A stretch of 64,000 bases of DNA from Maritalea mobilis (GTDB taxonomy: Bacteria > Pseudomonadota > Alphaproteobacteria > Rhizobiales > Devosiaceae): NCBI RefSeq assembly GCF_004363175.1, contig NZ_SNYR01000003.1, positions 520,193 to 584,192 of the forward strand, in the 5' to 3' direction. Each line of letters opens with the position of its first letter. Position 1 is the first letter of the stretch. Shown in pieces: positions 16,182-26,220 of the stretch. The notes under the pieces were generated by a model that was given only the letters and a program-made list of their open reading frames with translations, was not told the DNA's origin and did no database searches. The position numbers and the translations under genes were made by a program.

Positions 16182-16976
16182 TTACCGTTGTTTGTTCACA
16201 AACGCCGCCACCGCGTCTTTGTGCGCGCCTGAATGGTGGCAGGTGCCTTGCACAAGGGCGGTATGATCCAAAAAGTCAGAGAGGTTCATCTGCTGGGCTT
16301 TGCGCATCAGCAATTTTGATTGTCGCACTTGATAGCGTGGTTTAGAGGCGATTTCATTTGCCAGTGTGGTGGCCCGATCCATCAATTGGTCGGCAGGCAC
16401 GGCATCCAGCAAAAAGCCGATCTCTTTGGCTTCCTTGGCATCAAATAAGCGCCCGGTAAAGGTCAGTTCTGCAGCCCGCTGATAGCCCACAACGCGCTGC
16501 AAGAAATAAGCACCGCCATCGCCGGGGATCAGCCCCATATTGACGAAATTTTCGCCAAAGCGCGCATGGTCAGCGGCGATGCGGATATCGCACATGGCGG
16601 TCAGGTCAAAGCCCGCGCCCACAGCCACACCATTGATCGCGGCGATTACGGGCACGCTCAGTTCGGCAAATTTCATCGGGATGCGCTGGATGGTGGCCTT
16701 ATAGGCCGCCGCGATATCATCTACCCCGCCAGAAAACATGCCTGTGCGTTCGTGCATGTCTTTCACATTGCCGCCAGATGAAAAGCCTTTGCCAGTGCCA
16801 GTAAGGATCACGCAACCAACGTCGGAGCTGGCCTCGGCCCAGTCAAGGGTATCGATAATATCATCGATCAGGTTGGTGCCGGTGAGGGCGTTCAACACGT
16901 CCTCACGGCAAAATGTCAGCGTGGCCACGCCCGCATCCAAACTCAATTTGGCATCGGTGAGCGTGGGCAAGCTCAT
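16182..16976 (-). CDS. Enoyl-CoA hydratase/isomerase family protein
   Basis: 264 residues, crotonase superfamily. Oxyanion phrases are FSSGGNVKDM (about 66-75) and AAINGVAVGAGFDLTAMCD (about 113-131). GLIPGDGGAYFLQRVVG (about 148-164) carries Asp where hydratases usually have the catalytic Glu, so isomerase or another crotonase activity is possible. It sits 4 bases after etfA on the same strand, inside the valine/isoleucine run. That makes a CoA-thioester substrate of the same pathways (for example tiglyl-CoA) likely, but two other crotonases in the run compete for these roles. I do not assign a specific substrate. Confidence 0.88.
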   Translation of the reverse strand: MSLPTLTDAKLSLDAGVATLTFCREDVLNALTGTNLIDDIIDTLDWAEASSDVGCVILTGTGKGFSSGGNVKDMHERTGMFSGGVDDIAAAYKATIQRIPMKFAELSVPVIAAINGVAVGAGFDLTAMCDIRIAADHARFGENFVNMGLIPGDGGAYFLQRVVGYQRAAELTFTGRLFDAKEAKEIGFLLDAVPADQLMDRATTLANEIASKPRYQVRQSKLLMRKAQQMNLSDFLDHTALVQGTCHHSGAHKDAVAAFVNKQR

Positions 16977-16980
16977 CAGA

Positions 16981-17913
16981 TTAGTCCAAAGCCGCTGTCA
17001 GCTCAGGCACCAGCGTGAACAAATCGCCCACAAGGCCATAATCAGCCACAGAGAAGATAGGGGCATCTTCGTCAGTGTTGATCGCCACGATTGTGGTGCT
17101 GTCCTTCATGCCTGCCAAGTGCTGGATCGCGCCAGAAATGCCGATGGCGATATAAAGCTTTGGTGCCACAACCTTGCCGGTTTGGCCCACTTGCCAATCG
17201 TTCGGGGCATAGCCCGCATCCACCGCAGCGCGAGAGGCGCCAAGCGCCGCGCCCAGCTTGTCGGCCAATGGCTCAAGCAGCTCGTTGAACTTTTCTTTCG
17301 AGCCGAAAGCACGACCACCTGAAACCACAACTTTAGCGCTCGCCAATTCAACCCGATCACCGCCGGCCAGTTCTTCGCTTTTAAAGCTGGAAATGGAATT
17401 GGCTGGTGCGCTTTCCACGCTTTCCACGCTGCCGCTGCCATCCAATGCGGCCGCTTCAAAAGCGGTGGTGCGCACAGTGATCACCTTTTTGGCGTCGCTG
17501 GTTTGCACTTTTTGGAACGCATTGCCCGCATAGATCGGGCGCACAAATGTGTCGCCGCTCACCACTTCGGTGATGTCAGAAATCTGCATCACATCGAGCA
17601 AAGCCGCCACGCGGGGCAGGGTGTTTTTCCAGTTGGATGTCGCCGGGGCCACAATCGCATCATAGCCATCGGCCAAAGAGACGATAAGATCGGCCACAGG
17701 CTCCGCCAACTGGTGAGCAAAAGCCGCATTGTCGGCGTGCAGCACTTTGCCTGCACCTGCGATTTTTGCCGCTTCCGCCGCCACATCGCCTGCGCCTTCA
17801 CCAGCCACCAACACATCAAAACCGCCGCCCAATTGCGCTGCCGCACTGGCCGCGCGCAAGGTAGCTTCGTTCAAGCTTTTATTGTCATGTTCAGCAATCA
17901 AAAGTGTCGTCAT
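16981..17913 (-). CDS. etfA: Electron transfer flavoprotein, alpha subunit
   Basis: 310 residues, usual length. It carries electrons from the acyl-CoA dehydrogenases to ETF-ubiquinone oxidoreductase. The C-terminal FAD-binding domain shows [29 protein letters not shown] and [11 protein letters not shown], followed by [12 protein letters not shown], all classic for EtfA. Its start overlaps the etfB stop by one base (TAATG). Placement inside the branched-chain acyl-CoA operon matches the need of the dehydrogenases at 7470 and 23412. Confidence 0.96.
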   Translation of the reverse strand: MTTLLIAEHDNKSLNEATLRAASAAAQLGGGFDVLVAGEGAGDVAAEAAKIAGAGKVLHADNAAFAHQLAEPVADLIVSLADGYDAIVAPATSNWKNTLPRVAALLDVMQISDITEVVSGDTFVRPIYAGNAFQKVQTSDAKKVITVRTTAFEAAALDGSGSVESVESAPANSISSFKSEELAGGDRVELASAKVVVSGGRAFGSKEKFNELLEPLADKLGAALGASRAAVDAGYAPNDWQVGQTGKVVAPKLYIAIGISGAIQHLAGMKDSTTIVAINTDEDAPIFSVADYGLVGDLFTLVPELTAALD

Positions 17914-18662
17914 TAGATTGCCCCCGCTTCGTTCTTCAATTTATCAACCAGCTCTGCAACGGAACCCACTTTAATGCCTGCCTTGCGTTTTGGCGGCTCG
18001 GTGGTCTCAAGAACGGTCAAACGGTTTTTGATCTCAACGCCAAAGTCACCAGGCTCTTTAACGTCCAAAGGCTTTTTCTTCGCCTTCATAATGTTCGGCA
18101 AAGAGGCATAGCGCGGCTCATTGAGGCGCAAATCTGTGGTGATGATCGCGGGCAGGGAGAGCGACACGGTTTGCAACCCGCCATCCACTTCGCGGGTCAC
18201 GTCCACACCATTGTCGTTGAGTTCAACGGTGTAAGCGAATGTGCCTTGGCCCCAGCCGAGCAACGCGCCGAGCATTTGACCGGTTTGGTTGGCATCATCA
18301 TCGATGGCCTGCTTGCCCAAAATCACCAATTGTGGCTGTTCTTCATCCACAACAGCTTTCAGCAATTTGGCCACATCAAGCGGCTCCACTGTTTCATCTG
18401 TCTTGATCAGAATGCCGCGATCCGCGCCCATGGCCAAACCTGTGCGCAAGGTTTCCTGCGCCTTGTCTGGGCCGATCGACACCACGATCACTTCTTCCGC
18501 TTTGCCAGCTTCTTTCAGCTTCAACGCCTCTTCAACGGCAATTTCGTCAAAGGGGTTCATGCTCATTTTCACATTGGCGAGATCAACGCCAGTTCCATCC
18601 GCTTTCACGCGGATTTTGACGTTGTAATCAACGACCCGTTTCACGGGTACAAGAATTTTCAT
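17913..18662 (-). CDS. etfB: Electron transfer flavoprotein, beta subunit
   Basis: 249 residues, usual length. It starts [31 protein letters not shown] and [23 protein letters not shown] mark the nucleotide-binding fold. The segment [16 protein letters not shown] carries the recognition-loop region, followed by [35 protein letters not shown], the EtfB signature. It forms the heterodimer with EtfA, binding AMP and contacting acyl-CoA dehydrogenases. It lies 18 bases after the thiolase gene with a ribosome-binding site GGAGAC in the gap. Confidence 0.96.
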   Translation of the reverse strand: MKILVPVKRVVDYNVKIRVKADGTGVDLANVKMSMNPFDEIAVEEALKLKEAGKAEEVIVVSIGPDKAQETLRTGLAMGADRGILIKTDETVEPLDVAKLLKAVVDEEQPQLVILGKQAIDDDANQTGQMLGALLGWGQGTFAYTVELNDNGVDVTREVDGGLQTVSLSLPAIITTDLRLNEPRYASLPNIMKAKKKPLDVKEPGDFGVEIKNRLTVLETTEPPKRKAGIKVGSVAELVDKLKNEAGAI

Positions 18663-18680
18663 CTTATTGGTCTCCGTAAG

Positions 18681-19865
18681 TTATTCGGCAATCTCAATTG
18701 CCATGGCCGTTGCTTCACCCCCACCGATACATAGCGATGCAACACCGCGCTTTTTAGAGGTGTGTTCAAGTGCATGCAAGAGCGTTACGAGAATGCGCGC
18801 GCCAGAAGCGCCAATTGGGTGGCCAAGCGCACAAGCGCCGCCGTGAATATTCACGCGATCAGCGTCAATCTTGAGGTCATGGATCGCTGCTAGGGTCACC
18901 ACAGCAAAGGCCTCATTGATTTCCCAAAGATCCACATCATCTACTGCCCAGCCGATCTTGTCGATCAGCTTTTGCATGGCAGGTACTGGCGCGGTGGTGA
19001 ACCAACCTGGCTCATGCGCATGGCTTTGATGGCCGATAATCCGGGCGCGAATGTTCAAGCCTTTAGCTTTGGCATCGCTCTCCCGCATCAGCACCAACGC
19101 CGCTGCCCCATCAGAAATGGAAGACGCATTGGCCGCAGTCACGGTGCCATCTTTGGCAAAGGCCGGGCGCAAGCTCGGAATTTTGTCCGGGCGGGCATTG
19201 CGTGGCTGCTCATCCTGCTCCACCACAGTGTCGCCCTTGCGGCCCTTAACGGTCACCGGGGTGATTTCTTTGGCAAACGCGCCACTTTCTTGTGCTTTCA
19301 AAGCCTTATTCAACGAGTTGAGGGCAAACTCATCTTGTTGCTCACGGCTAAAGCTATATTTCCCAGCACAATTCTCAGCAAATTGGCCCATCAATTCGCG
19401 CTCACCATAGGCATTTTGCAACCCGTCAAAAAACATATGGTCAATCACGTCGGTGTGGCCCATGCGGGCACCGCCACGCATTTTGGGCAACAAATAAGGC
19501 GCATTGGTCATGCTTTCCATGCCACCTGCCACAGCAATGTCGCCATTGCCCGCCTTGAGTTGGTCATGGGCCAGCATCACAGCCTTCATGCCAGAGCCGC
19601 ACACTTTTGAAATGGTGGTGGAAGGGGTGCCAAGGGTCAGCCCCGCGCCCAAGGCGGCTTGCCGCGCCGGGGCTTGGCCAACGCCAGCATTGAGCACATT
19701 GCCCATCAGCACTTCAGAAATATCTTCTGGTTTCAGGCCAGCGCGGTCCACAGCGGCCTTAATGGCGGCGGCGCCCAATTCTGGGGCGGTCACTGTGCCC
19801 AAATCGCCTTGCAACCCACCCATTGGGGTCCGGGCCGCATCAACAATTACAATATGATCCGTCAT
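18681..19865 (-). CDS. Acetyl-CoA C-acyltransferase (thiolase)
   Basis: 394 residues, a complete thiolase. Nucleophile Cys in KVCGSGMKAV (about 89-98), NEAFAV, GHPIGASGAR with the catalytic His, and the second catalytic Cys in LCIGGGEA near the C-terminus are all present. In this operon it fits the isoleucine step, 2-methylacetoacetyl-CoA to propionyl-CoA plus acetyl-CoA, right after the HSD10-like dehydrogenase at 19875. It could also serve as a general acetoacetyl-CoA thiolase; the acetoacetate from leucine breakdown would need that too. GGAGC precedes the ATG by 6 bases. Confidence 0.94.
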   Translation of the reverse strand: MTDHIVIVDAARTPMGGLQGDLGTVTAPELGAAAIKAAVDRAGLKPEDISEVLMGNVLNAGVGQAPARQAALGAGLTLGTPSTTISKVCGSGMKAVMLAHDQLKAGNGDIAVAGGMESMTNAPYLLPKMRGGARMGHTDVIDHMFFDGLQNAYGERELMGQFAENCAGKYSFSREQQDEFALNSLNKALKAQESGAFAKEITPVTVKGRKGDTVVEQDEQPRNARPDKIPSLRPAFAKDGTVTAANASSISDGAAALVLMRESDAKAKGLNIRARIIGHQSHAHEPGWFTTAPVPAMQKLIDKIGWAVDDVDLWEINEAFAVVTLAAIHDLKIDADRVNIHGGACALGHPIGASGARILVTLLHALEHTSKKRGVASLCIGGGEATAMAIEIAE

Positions 19866-19874
19866 GAAATGCTC

Positions 19875-20645
19875 CTATCGCGGCTGCAAGCGCACCGCGC
19901 CATCCAAGCGAATGGTCTCGCCATTCAACATGGTGTTGATGATGATATGTTCAACAAGCTTGGCAAAGTCTTCGGGATGGCCCAACCGTTTTGGAAACGG
20001 GGTATTCTCGGCCAGTGAATCCTGTACTTCTTGCGAAAAGCCTTTCATCATCGGGGTTAAAAAGATGCCCGGCGCAATCGACAGCACCCGCACGCCATCG
20101 CGCGACAAGTCCCGCGCCATCGGTAGGGTCATGCCTACAATACCGCCCTTGGATGCGGAATAAGCAATTTGGCCAATCTGCCCCTCATAGGCAGCAACCG
20201 ACGCCGTGTTGATGATCACACCACGTTCGCCATCACCCTCAAGCGCATCGGTTTTCACCATGCCCGCAGCAGATTGTGAGGCGCAGTTAAAGCTGCCGAT
20301 CAAATTCACGCCCAATGTTTTGGCAAACAGGCCCGCATCATGCGGATTGCCGTCGCGGTCTACAGTTTTGGCACCTGGGGCAATGCCCGCACAGTTCACC
20401 ATCACCCGCTCTTGGCCCAACTGGCCCCGCACATGCTCAAAGCCTTGCGCCACGCTGGCGCTGTCGGATACATCAACTTTGGCAAAAGCGCCGCCAATTT
20501 CGTCGGCCACTTTTTGCCCAGCGTCTTCGTTCAAATCGAAAATGCCAACCTTTGCGCCCAAAACGGCCAAATGCCGCGCCACGCCTTCGCCCAGGCCTGA
20601 CGCGCCGCCGGAAACGACCACGGTCAATTCGCGATTAATATGCAT
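19875..20645 (-). CDS. SDR, 3-hydroxyacyl-CoA dehydrogenase type 2 (HSD10-like)
   Basis: 256 residues. NAD motif SGGASGLG (12-19), with Asp at the end of strand 2 (GIFDLNEDAG), indicates NAD rather than NADP. NCAG is near residue 84. GVIINTASVAAYEGQIGQIAYSASKGG holds the catalytic Ser-Tyr-Lys. The phrase FEGQIGQxAYSASKGGIVGMTLP is diagnostic for the type 2 3-hydroxyacyl-CoA / 2-methyl-3-hydroxybutyryl-CoA dehydrogenase family. It would oxidise 2-methyl-3-hydroxybutyryl-CoA in isoleucine degradation, next to the thiolase that cleaves the product. It follows the hydratase stop by 2 bases. Confidence 0.92.
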   Translation of the reverse strand: MHINRELTVVVSGGASGLGEGVARHLAVLGAKVGIFDLNEDAGQKVADEIGGAFAKVDVSDSASVAQGFEHVRGQLGQERVMVNCAGIAPGAKTVDRDGNPHDAGLFAKTLGVNLIGSFNCASQSAAGMVKTDALEGDGERGVIINTASVAAYEGQIGQIAYSASKGGIVGMTLPMARDLSRDGVRVLSIAPGIFLTPMMKGFSQEVQDSLAENTPFPKRLGHPEDFAKLVEHIIINTMLNGETIRLDGAVRLQPR

Positions 20646-20647
20646 AT

Positions 20648-21418
20648 TTATTCACCTTTAAATTTGGCGTCGCGTTTTTCGCTAAACGCGGACATGCCTT
20701 CTTTTTGGTCGTGGCTGGAGAACAAGCCGTGGAAGCTGCGGCGTTCAAACAAAACGCCCTCGGTCAAGCCGCCCTCAAGCGCGCGGTTCACCGCTTCTTT
20801 GCCCGCCATCACAGAGAGTTTGCCAAATCCAGCAATCTCCTTGGCGATGTTCATCACTTCATCCACCAGGCTAGCAGCATCAAAAACCCGCGCCGCCAAA
20901 TTGCAGCGCTCCGCTTCCGTGGCGTCCATCATCCGGCCGGTCAAAATCATGTCCATGGCTTTATATTTGCCCACGGCTTTGGTCAGCCGTTGTGAGCCGC
21001 CCATGCCGGGGATCACCCCAAGCTTGATTTCTGGCTGGCCAAATTTCGCGCGGTCGCCCGCATAAATCACATCGCACATCATCGCCAACTCACAGCCGCC
21101 GCCAAGGGCATAGCCGTTCACCGCCGCCAAAATTGGCGTGCGGATGCGCGACAGGCGATCCCACCCGGCAAACCAATCTGCGTTCAGCATGTCGGTTGCG
21201 GTCTTGTCTTGCATTTCTTTAATGTCTGCCCCGGCGGCAAATGCTTTTTCTGATCCGGTGATCACAAAGCAGCCCACATTCGGGTCGCGATCATATTGCT
21301 CAAGCGCGGAGGCAACAGCCTCCATCACCTCTAAATTGAGCGCATTAAGGGCGTCTGGGCGATTGAGGGTGATCTTGACCACCCGCTCGACCTGTTCCAC
21401 CAAAATAACATCGGTCAT
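20648..21418 (-). CDS. Enoyl-CoA hydratase
   Basis: 256 residues, classic crotonase. Oxyanion and catalytic phrases are [11 protein letters not shown] (about 59-69), [15 protein letters not shown] (about 97-111) and [12 protein letters not shown] (about 130-141); the two Glu residues of true hydratases are present (CELAM, and LTEGV near the end). In context it hydrates methacrylyl-CoA (valine) and probably tiglyl-CoA (isoleucine). Start: ATG at 21418 with AAAGGA 8 bases upstream; an upstream TTG at 21442 in the same frame would add eight residues and has no better ribosome site. Confidence 0.93.
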   Translation of the reverse strand: MTDVILVEQVERVVKITLNRPDALNALNLEVMEAVASALEQYDRDPNVGCFVITGSEKAFAAGADIKEMQDKTATDMLNADWFAGWDRLSRIRTPILAAVNGYALGGGCELAMMCDVIYAGDRAKFGQPEIKLGVIPGMGGSQRLTKAVGKYKAMDMILTGRMMDATEAERCNLAARVFDAASLVDEVMNIAKEIAGFGKLSVMAGKEAVNRALEGGLTEGVLFERRSFHGLFSSHDQKEGMSAFSEKRDAKFKGE

Positions 21419-21460
21419 CACGCTGTCCTTTACCTCGATCAAATTTAGAAATGAATGCGC

Positions 21461-22345
21461 CTAGTCTTTACCAAGCGCATCCAAATCGTTGATGATGCCG
21501 GAAAAATCGTGCCCCACGCCGTGTTTTTCGACAAACTTTTCATACAATGATGTGGCGTGTGCGCCAAGAGGGGTCACCCCGTCGCTTTGGGCAGCCGCAT
21601 CTTGGCTTAGTTTCAAATCTTTCAGCATCAGGCTGGCATCAAAGCCTGGCTTATAGTCCCGGTCAGCGGGGCTTTCCGGCCCAACGCCTGGCACCGGACA
21701 ATAAGTGTTCACGCTCCAGCAAGAGCCAGATGATGTGGAAATGACATCAAATAATGCGGATTTATCGAGGTTAAGCTTGTCCGCAAGGTTAAAGGCTTCC
21801 GCCGCCCCGATCATGGAAATGCCCAACAGCATATTGTTGCAGATCTTGGCGGCTTGTCCTGCGCCGCCTTCACCGCAATGCACTGCCTTTTGCCCCATAA
21901 TGTCGAACAGCGGCTTGGCCTTGCCATAGGCATCGTCGCTGCCGCCCACCATAAAGGTTAGGGTGCCCGCTTCCGCGCCGCCCACGCCGCCAGATACGGG
22001 CGCATCAAGGCTCAACATGCCTGCTTCTTTGGCCATAGTGTGCGCCTCTTCGGCGCTTTTCACATCAATGGTCGAACAGTCGAGAAAAACGGTGCCCTTA
22101 TTGGCCAGCCCCAAAAGCTGCTTGTAAACGCTCAGCACAATATTGCCGTTCGGCAACATGGTGATCACCGCGTCAGCGCCTTCCACCGCGCCTTCGGCAC
22201 TGTGTGCCAGCTTTACGCCATGCGCCGCTGCCTTTTGGGCAATCTCTTGGTTCAGGTCAAAGCCTAGCACCTCGTGCCCGGCGGTGGTGAGGTTGGCCGC
22301 CATGGGGCCACCCATATTGCCCAATCCGATAAATGCAATTTTCAT
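21461..22345 (-). CDS. mmsB: 3-hydroxyisobutyrate dehydrogenase
   Basis: 294 residues. N-terminal GLGNMGGPMAANL (7-19) is the family NAD signature. DAPVSGGVGGAEAGTL (about 117-132) is the substrate-binding loop and GAGQAAKICNNML carries the catalytic Lys (about 172). It oxidises 3-hydroxyisobutyrate to methylmalonate semialdehyde in valine degradation. A ribosome site GGGAGG precedes the ATG. It is flanked by 3-hydroxyisobutyryl-CoA hydrolase, which makes its substrate; mmsA at the head of the operon uses its product. Confidence 0.96.
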   Translation of the reverse strand: MKIAFIGLGNMGGPMAANLTTAGHEVLGFDLNQEIAQKAAAHGVKLAHSAEGAVEGADAVITMLPNGNIVLSVYKQLLGLANKGTVFLDCSTIDVKSAEEAHTMAKEAGMLSLDAPVSGGVGGAEAGTLTFMVGGSDDAYGKAKPLFDIMGQKAVHCGEGGAGQAAKICNNMLLGISMIGAAEAFNLADKLNLDKSALFDVISTSSGSCWSVNTYCPVPGVGPESPADRDYKPGFDASLMLKDLKLSQDAAAQSDGVTPLGAHATSLYEKFVEKHGVGHDFSGIINDLDALGKD

Positions 22346-22374
22346 TTTGTCCTCCCAAAGACGCGAGAAAATGT

Positions 22375-23415
22375 CTATTTCAGTTTCAACTCTTTGTCCC
22401 CAAGCGGCTTAAACATGGCGTCCACCATTTGCTCCGTCACTTGGTCAAGCGTTGCAGGCACCCATTGCGGGTTGCGATCCTTTTCAATAATCGCGGCGCG
22501 AATGCCTTCATAAAAATTGAACTCATAAAGCGAGGCATCCGCATAGCGGAATTCCTGCCCCAAACAAGGTTCGATACTGTCCATGTTCTTGGCGTCATTG
22601 ATGGCGCGGAACGTGGACTTTACGGAAAGCGGGCACTGGCGTTTCAAAACCTTCAGCGCCTTTTGCGCAAACTCGCTTTCATCCGCTTCAATCGCTGCCA
22701 TGGCATCGTCAAAACTCTTGTCGGCAAACCAGTCAGCAATCTGCGTGTGGTGCCAGCGTGCATCGCCCTCTGGCGGTGTTGCCGCATGGGCTTTGATCAA
22801 CTCATCCACATCGCCACCTGCCAAAATGGCTTCTTTCAGCGCGTTAAACTTGTCCTCCGGTACGTAATAATCCGCAAATCCACAATAGATGGCATCATCG
22901 GCAGTCATGCGTCCGCCGGTCAACCCGTAGAAATACCCTAAGCCGCCCGGTGCGCGAGATAGCAAATAGGTGCCGCCTACATCGGGCAAAAACCCGATAC
23001 CCGTTTCCGGCATGGAGATAATGGAATTGTCGGTCACGATCCGGTGGCTGCCATGGGCCGAGACGCCCACGCCACCACCCATAATAAATCCATGCATCAT
23101 GGCCACATAGGGCTTGTTGTAATTCTCAATCAGCGCGTTCAATTCATATTCGTCGCGCCAAAATTGCATCACCCCATCATGGTCGGTGCGGCCATTTTCA
23201 TAAACCGCTTGAATATCGCCGCCCGCGCAAAAAGCGCGGTCGCCCGCGCCTTCAATTAGCACCGCATGAATGTCTGGATCGCCCTGCCATGCCTTCATGG
23301 CCTCAAGCATATCCAAAACCATTTTATGGCTGAGCGCATTCAAGGCTTTTGGGCGGTTGAGCACAATGTGCCCAACCCCATTTTGGCTCGAAATCAGAAC
23401 GTCTTTGTCGCTCAT
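22375..23415 (-). CDS. 3-hydroxyisobutyryl-CoA hydrolase
   Basis: 346 residues, longer than common crotonases because of the C-terminal extension typical of HIBCH. FCAGGDIQAVYENG (about 62-75) and MMHGFIMGGGVGVSAHG (about 109-125) form the oxyanion hole. PETGIGFLPDVGGTYLLSRAPG (about 135-156) holds the Glu and Asp residues specific to HIBCH. It releases free 3-hydroxyisobutyrate from its CoA ester, preventing build-up of toxic methacrylyl-CoA. Its ATG overlaps the stop of the acyl-CoA dehydrogenase gene (ATGA). Confidence 0.94.
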   Translation of the reverse strand: MSDKDVLISSQNGVGHIVLNRPKALNALSHKMVLDMLEAMKAWQGDPDIHAVLIEGAGDRAFCAGGDIQAVYENGRTDHDGVMQFWRDEYELNALIENYNKPYVAMMHGFIMGGGVGVSAHGSHRIVTDNSIISMPETGIGFLPDVGGTYLLSRAPGGLGYFYGLTGGRMTADDAIYCGFADYYVPEDKFNALKEAILAGGDVDELIKAHAATPPEGDARWHHTQIADWFADKSFDDAMAAIEADESEFAQKALKVLKRQCPLSVKSTFRAINDAKNMDSIEPCLGQEFRYADASLYEFNFYEGIRAAIIEKDRNPQWVPATLDQVTEQMVDAMFKPLGDKELKLK

Positions 23416-24554
23416 TTTGCACTCAAGAGTTGCCGCGCCACAATCATGCGCATGATCTCATTGGTGCCTTCCAAAATCTGGTGCACCCGCAAATCCCGCA
23501 CGATTTTCTCAATGCCATAATCAGCCAGATAGCCATAGCCGCCATGCAATTGCAGCGCCTGATTGGCCACATCAAAGGCCGTGTCGGTCACAAACCGTTT
23601 CGCCATCGCGCAATATTTGGTCGCCTCTGGCAATTGCTGGTCATAGGTCCAAGCCGCCTTGTAAAGGAAGGTGCGGGCCGCTTGCAGCTCAATTTCCATG
23701 TCGGCAAGGCGGAATTGCAGCGCCTGAAACTGGTTGATGCTTTTGCCAAAGGCTTTGCGTTCTTCCATATAGCTCAGCGTCTTGTCGAGCGCGGCTTGCG
23801 CTGCGCCCAAGGCGCTGGCGGCAATGTTCAACCGTCCGCCATCAAGCCCCTTCATGGCATATTTGAACCCGTCGCCTTCCGTACCCAGCAAATTGCTGAC
23901 CGGCACGCGCACATTGTTCATCACCACTTCGGAGGTGGGCTGCACGTTCCAGCCCATCTTCTTTTCATTGGCACCATAGCTGAGACCCTCTGTGCCCTTT
24001 TCCACCAAGATGGCCGAAATACCCTTCGGACCCTCTTCGCCAGTGCGGGCCATCACAATATAAAGGTCTGATACGCCGCCACCAGAAATAAAGCTCTTGG
24101 TGCCGTTCAGCACAAAGTGATCGCCGTCACGCTTGGCCGTGGTTTTCAACGCCGCCGCGTCTGAGCCGGAGCCCGGCTCAGTGAGGCAATAGCTGGCCAC
24201 CTTGTCCATGGTGCAAAGCTGTGGCCCCCATTCCTGGCGCATCTCTTCGCTGCCAAAAGTGTCGATCATCCAAGCGCACATATTGTGGATGGAAAGGAAC
24301 GAGGCCGTGGCTGGGCACCCATGGGAAAGGGCTTCAAAAATCAGCGCTGCGTCCAGCCGGGTCAGGTCAGAGCCGCCAATATCGTCGCGCACATAAATGC
24401 CCGCCATGCCCAATTCGGCCGTTTGCTTGATCACATCCAGCGGAAAATGCTTGGCCTGATCCCATTCCACCGCGTTCGGCGCAATGTTCTCGGCGGCAAA
24501 TTCCCGCGCCATATCAAAAATGGCGCTTTGTTCTTCGCTTAATGCAAAATCCAT
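23412..24554 (-). CDS. Isobutyryl-CoA dehydrogenase (acyl-CoA dehydrogenase, ACAD8-like)
   Basis: 380 residues. FAD and substrate motifs are LTEPGSGSDAAAL (about 128-140) and SFISGGG (about 158-164). The catalytic base is in the usual C-terminal place, HQILEGTNEIMRM (Glu at about 362), unlike the isovaleryl-CoA enzyme at 7470. C-terminal QLHGGYGYLADY is also standard. In this operon it converts isobutyryl-CoA to methacrylyl-CoA and may also act on 2-methylbutyryl-CoA from isoleucine, since no other short branched-chain dehydrogenase is present. Electrons go to EtfAB encoded downstream. It is placed directly after mmsA. Confidence 0.93.
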   Translation of the reverse strand: MDFALSEEQSAIFDMAREFAAENIAPNAVEWDQAKHFPLDVIKQTAELGMAGIYVRDDIGGSDLTRLDAALIFEALSHGCPATASFLSIHNMCAWMIDTFGSEEMRQEWGPQLCTMDKVASYCLTEPGSGSDAAALKTTAKRDGDHFVLNGTKSFISGGGVSDLYIVMARTGEEGPKGISAILVEKGTEGLSYGANEKKMGWNVQPTSEVVMNNVRVPVSNLLGTEGDGFKYAMKGLDGGRLNIAASALGAAQAALDKTLSYMEERKAFGKSINQFQALQFRLADMEIELQAARTFLYKAAWTYDQQLPEATKYCAMAKRFVTDTAFDVANQALQLHGGYGYLADYGIEKIVRDLRVHQILEGTNEIMRMIVARQLLSAK

Positions 24555-24560
24555 CTCGGA

Positions 24561-26060
24561 TTACTCCATAACAGGAATGGTAAAGCTCGCGCCTTCTTTC
24601 ACGCCAGAAGGCCAACGCGAGGTCACCGTTTTGGTGCGCGTATAGAAGCGGAACGCATCTGGGCCGTGCTGGTTCAAATCGCCAAAGCCAGAGCGTTTCC
24701 AGCCACCAAAGGTGTAATAAGCGAGCGGCACGGGGATCGGCACGTTCACGCCGACCATGCCTACATTGATCCGGTGGGTGAAATCACGCGCCGTGTCGCC
24801 ATCGCGGGTGAAAATCGCAACGCCATTGCCATATTCATGGCGCATGGCATAGCCCACTGCATCTTCATAAGTTTCCGCCCGCATCACAGAAAGCACAGGG
24901 CCGAAAATCTCTTCTTTATAGATGTCCATGCCTTCGGTCACATTGTCGAACAGGCAAGGGCCGATAAAATATCCGTTGGGGTTGGTGCTGTGCTTAAAGC
25001 CACGTCCATCCACAACAAGGTCAGCGCCTTCTTCAACGCCCTTATCCACCAGCCCAGTCACGCGCTTCAGCGCATCACCAGTCACCAGCGGGCCAAAATC
25101 TACATTGTCGCCTTCTGTGTAAGGGCCAACCCGCAGCGCTTCCACGCGGGGTTTCAACGCTGCCACCAATTTGTCGGCAGTTTCCTTGCCCACAGGCACG
25201 GCAACGGAAATGGCCATGCAGCGTTCGCCCGCCGCGCCATACCCAGCACCCACAAGCGCATCCACGGCTTGTTCAATGTCCGCATCCGGCATGATGATCA
25301 TATGGTTTTTCGCGCCGCCAAAACATTGCACGCGCTTACCGTTCGCGGAGCCGCGCGAATAGATATATTCCGCAATCGGGGTCGAGCCCACAAAGCCGAT
25401 CGCTTGAATATCTTCATGGTCCAAAATGCCGTCCACGGCTTCCTTGTCCCCATGCACCACATTCAACACGCCCTTGGGCAAGCCCGCTTCGATCATCAGC
25501 TCCGCAAGCATGTTCGGCACAGATGGATCGCGCTCAGACGGCTTCAAGATAAACGCATTGCCCGCGGCAATCGCTGGGCAGAATTTCCACATGGGGATCA
25601 TGGCCGGGAAGTTGAACGGCGTAATGCCCGCCACAACGCCCAAAGGCTGGCGCATGGAATAAATATCGATGCCTGTTGAGGCAGCGGCGCTATATTCGCC
25701 CTTCATAAAGTGCGGCGCTCCGATGGAAAATTCGGCCACTTCCAAGCCGCGCACCACATCGCCTTTCGCGTCCGGCAAAGTTTTGCCGTGCTCGCGCGAC
25801 AGAGCTTCGGCCAGCTTGTCCATGTCGCGATGCAAAAGCTCAACAAATTTCATCATCACGCGGCCACGACGCTGGGCATTGGTATTGCCCCAAGCGATTT
25901 GCGCTTCCTTGGCAATCTCGATGGCCTTGGCCAATTCGTCCTTGCTGGCCAGTGGCACTTTCGCCTGTACTTCGCCAGTCGCCGGGTTCAGCACATCGGC
26001 AAAACGGCCAGAGGTACCTTTAACATGTTCGCCATTGATAAAGTGGGTGATCTCGTTCAT
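24561..26060 (-). CDS. mmsA: Methylmalonate-semialdehyde dehydrogenase (CoA-acylating)
   Basis: 499 residues, aldehyde dehydrogenase fold. The nucleophilic Cys281 is in GAGYGAAGERCMAISVAV, the specific context of MmsA. NAD-binding TPFNFPAMIPMW (148-159) is present, and the usual general-base Glu motif is replaced (QCFGGAKNH), as in CoA-acylating MmsA. It converts methylmalonate semialdehyde to propionyl-CoA, closing valine breakdown. The start ATG at 26060 has GGAGGA 10 bases upstream; a longer frame to 26111 has no ribosome site. It is the first gene of a minus-strand run of at least ten genes and is divergent from a LysR gene. Confidence 0.96.
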   Translation of the reverse strand: MNEITHFINGEHVKGTSGRFADVLNPATGEVQAKVPLASKDELAKAIEIAKEAQIAWGNTNAQRRGRVMMKFVELLHRDMDKLAEALSREHGKTLPDAKGDVVRGLEVAEFSIGAPHFMKGEYSAAASTGIDIYSMRQPLGVVAGITPFNFPAMIPMWKFCPAIAAGNAFILKPSERDPSVPNMLAELMIEAGLPKGVLNVVHGDKEAVDGILDHEDIQAIGFVGSTPIAEYIYSRGSANGKRVQCFGGAKNHMIIMPDADIEQAVDALVGAGYGAAGERCMAISVAVPVGKETADKLVAALKPRVEALRVGPYTEGDNVDFGPLVTGDALKRVTGLVDKGVEEGADLVVDGRGFKHSTNPNGYFIGPCLFDNVTEGMDIYKEEIFGPVLSVMRAETYEDAVGYAMRHEYGNGVAIFTRDGDTARDFTHRINVGMVGVNVPIPVPLAYYTFGGWKRSGFGDLNQHGPDAFRFYTRTKTVTSRWPSGVKEGASFTIPVME

Positions 26061-26220
26061 TGCTCGGGCCTCCTCCAGATCCCTTGCGCGCAATATCAGC
26101 TCAAATGACAAGCTTTGGCTGTGCGCTGCGCAAACTGCGCCTTAAAAAATATATCGCCCGCATCATATTGTGCGTGAATGGGCGTTCAACAACAAATCAA
26201 GCAAAACCATTGTGCAAAAA

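Noticed and set aside
17904-18734. Plus-strand frame of 276 codons
   Set aside because: Antisense to etfB, no ribosome site and a His/Phe-rich product typical of reverse reading.
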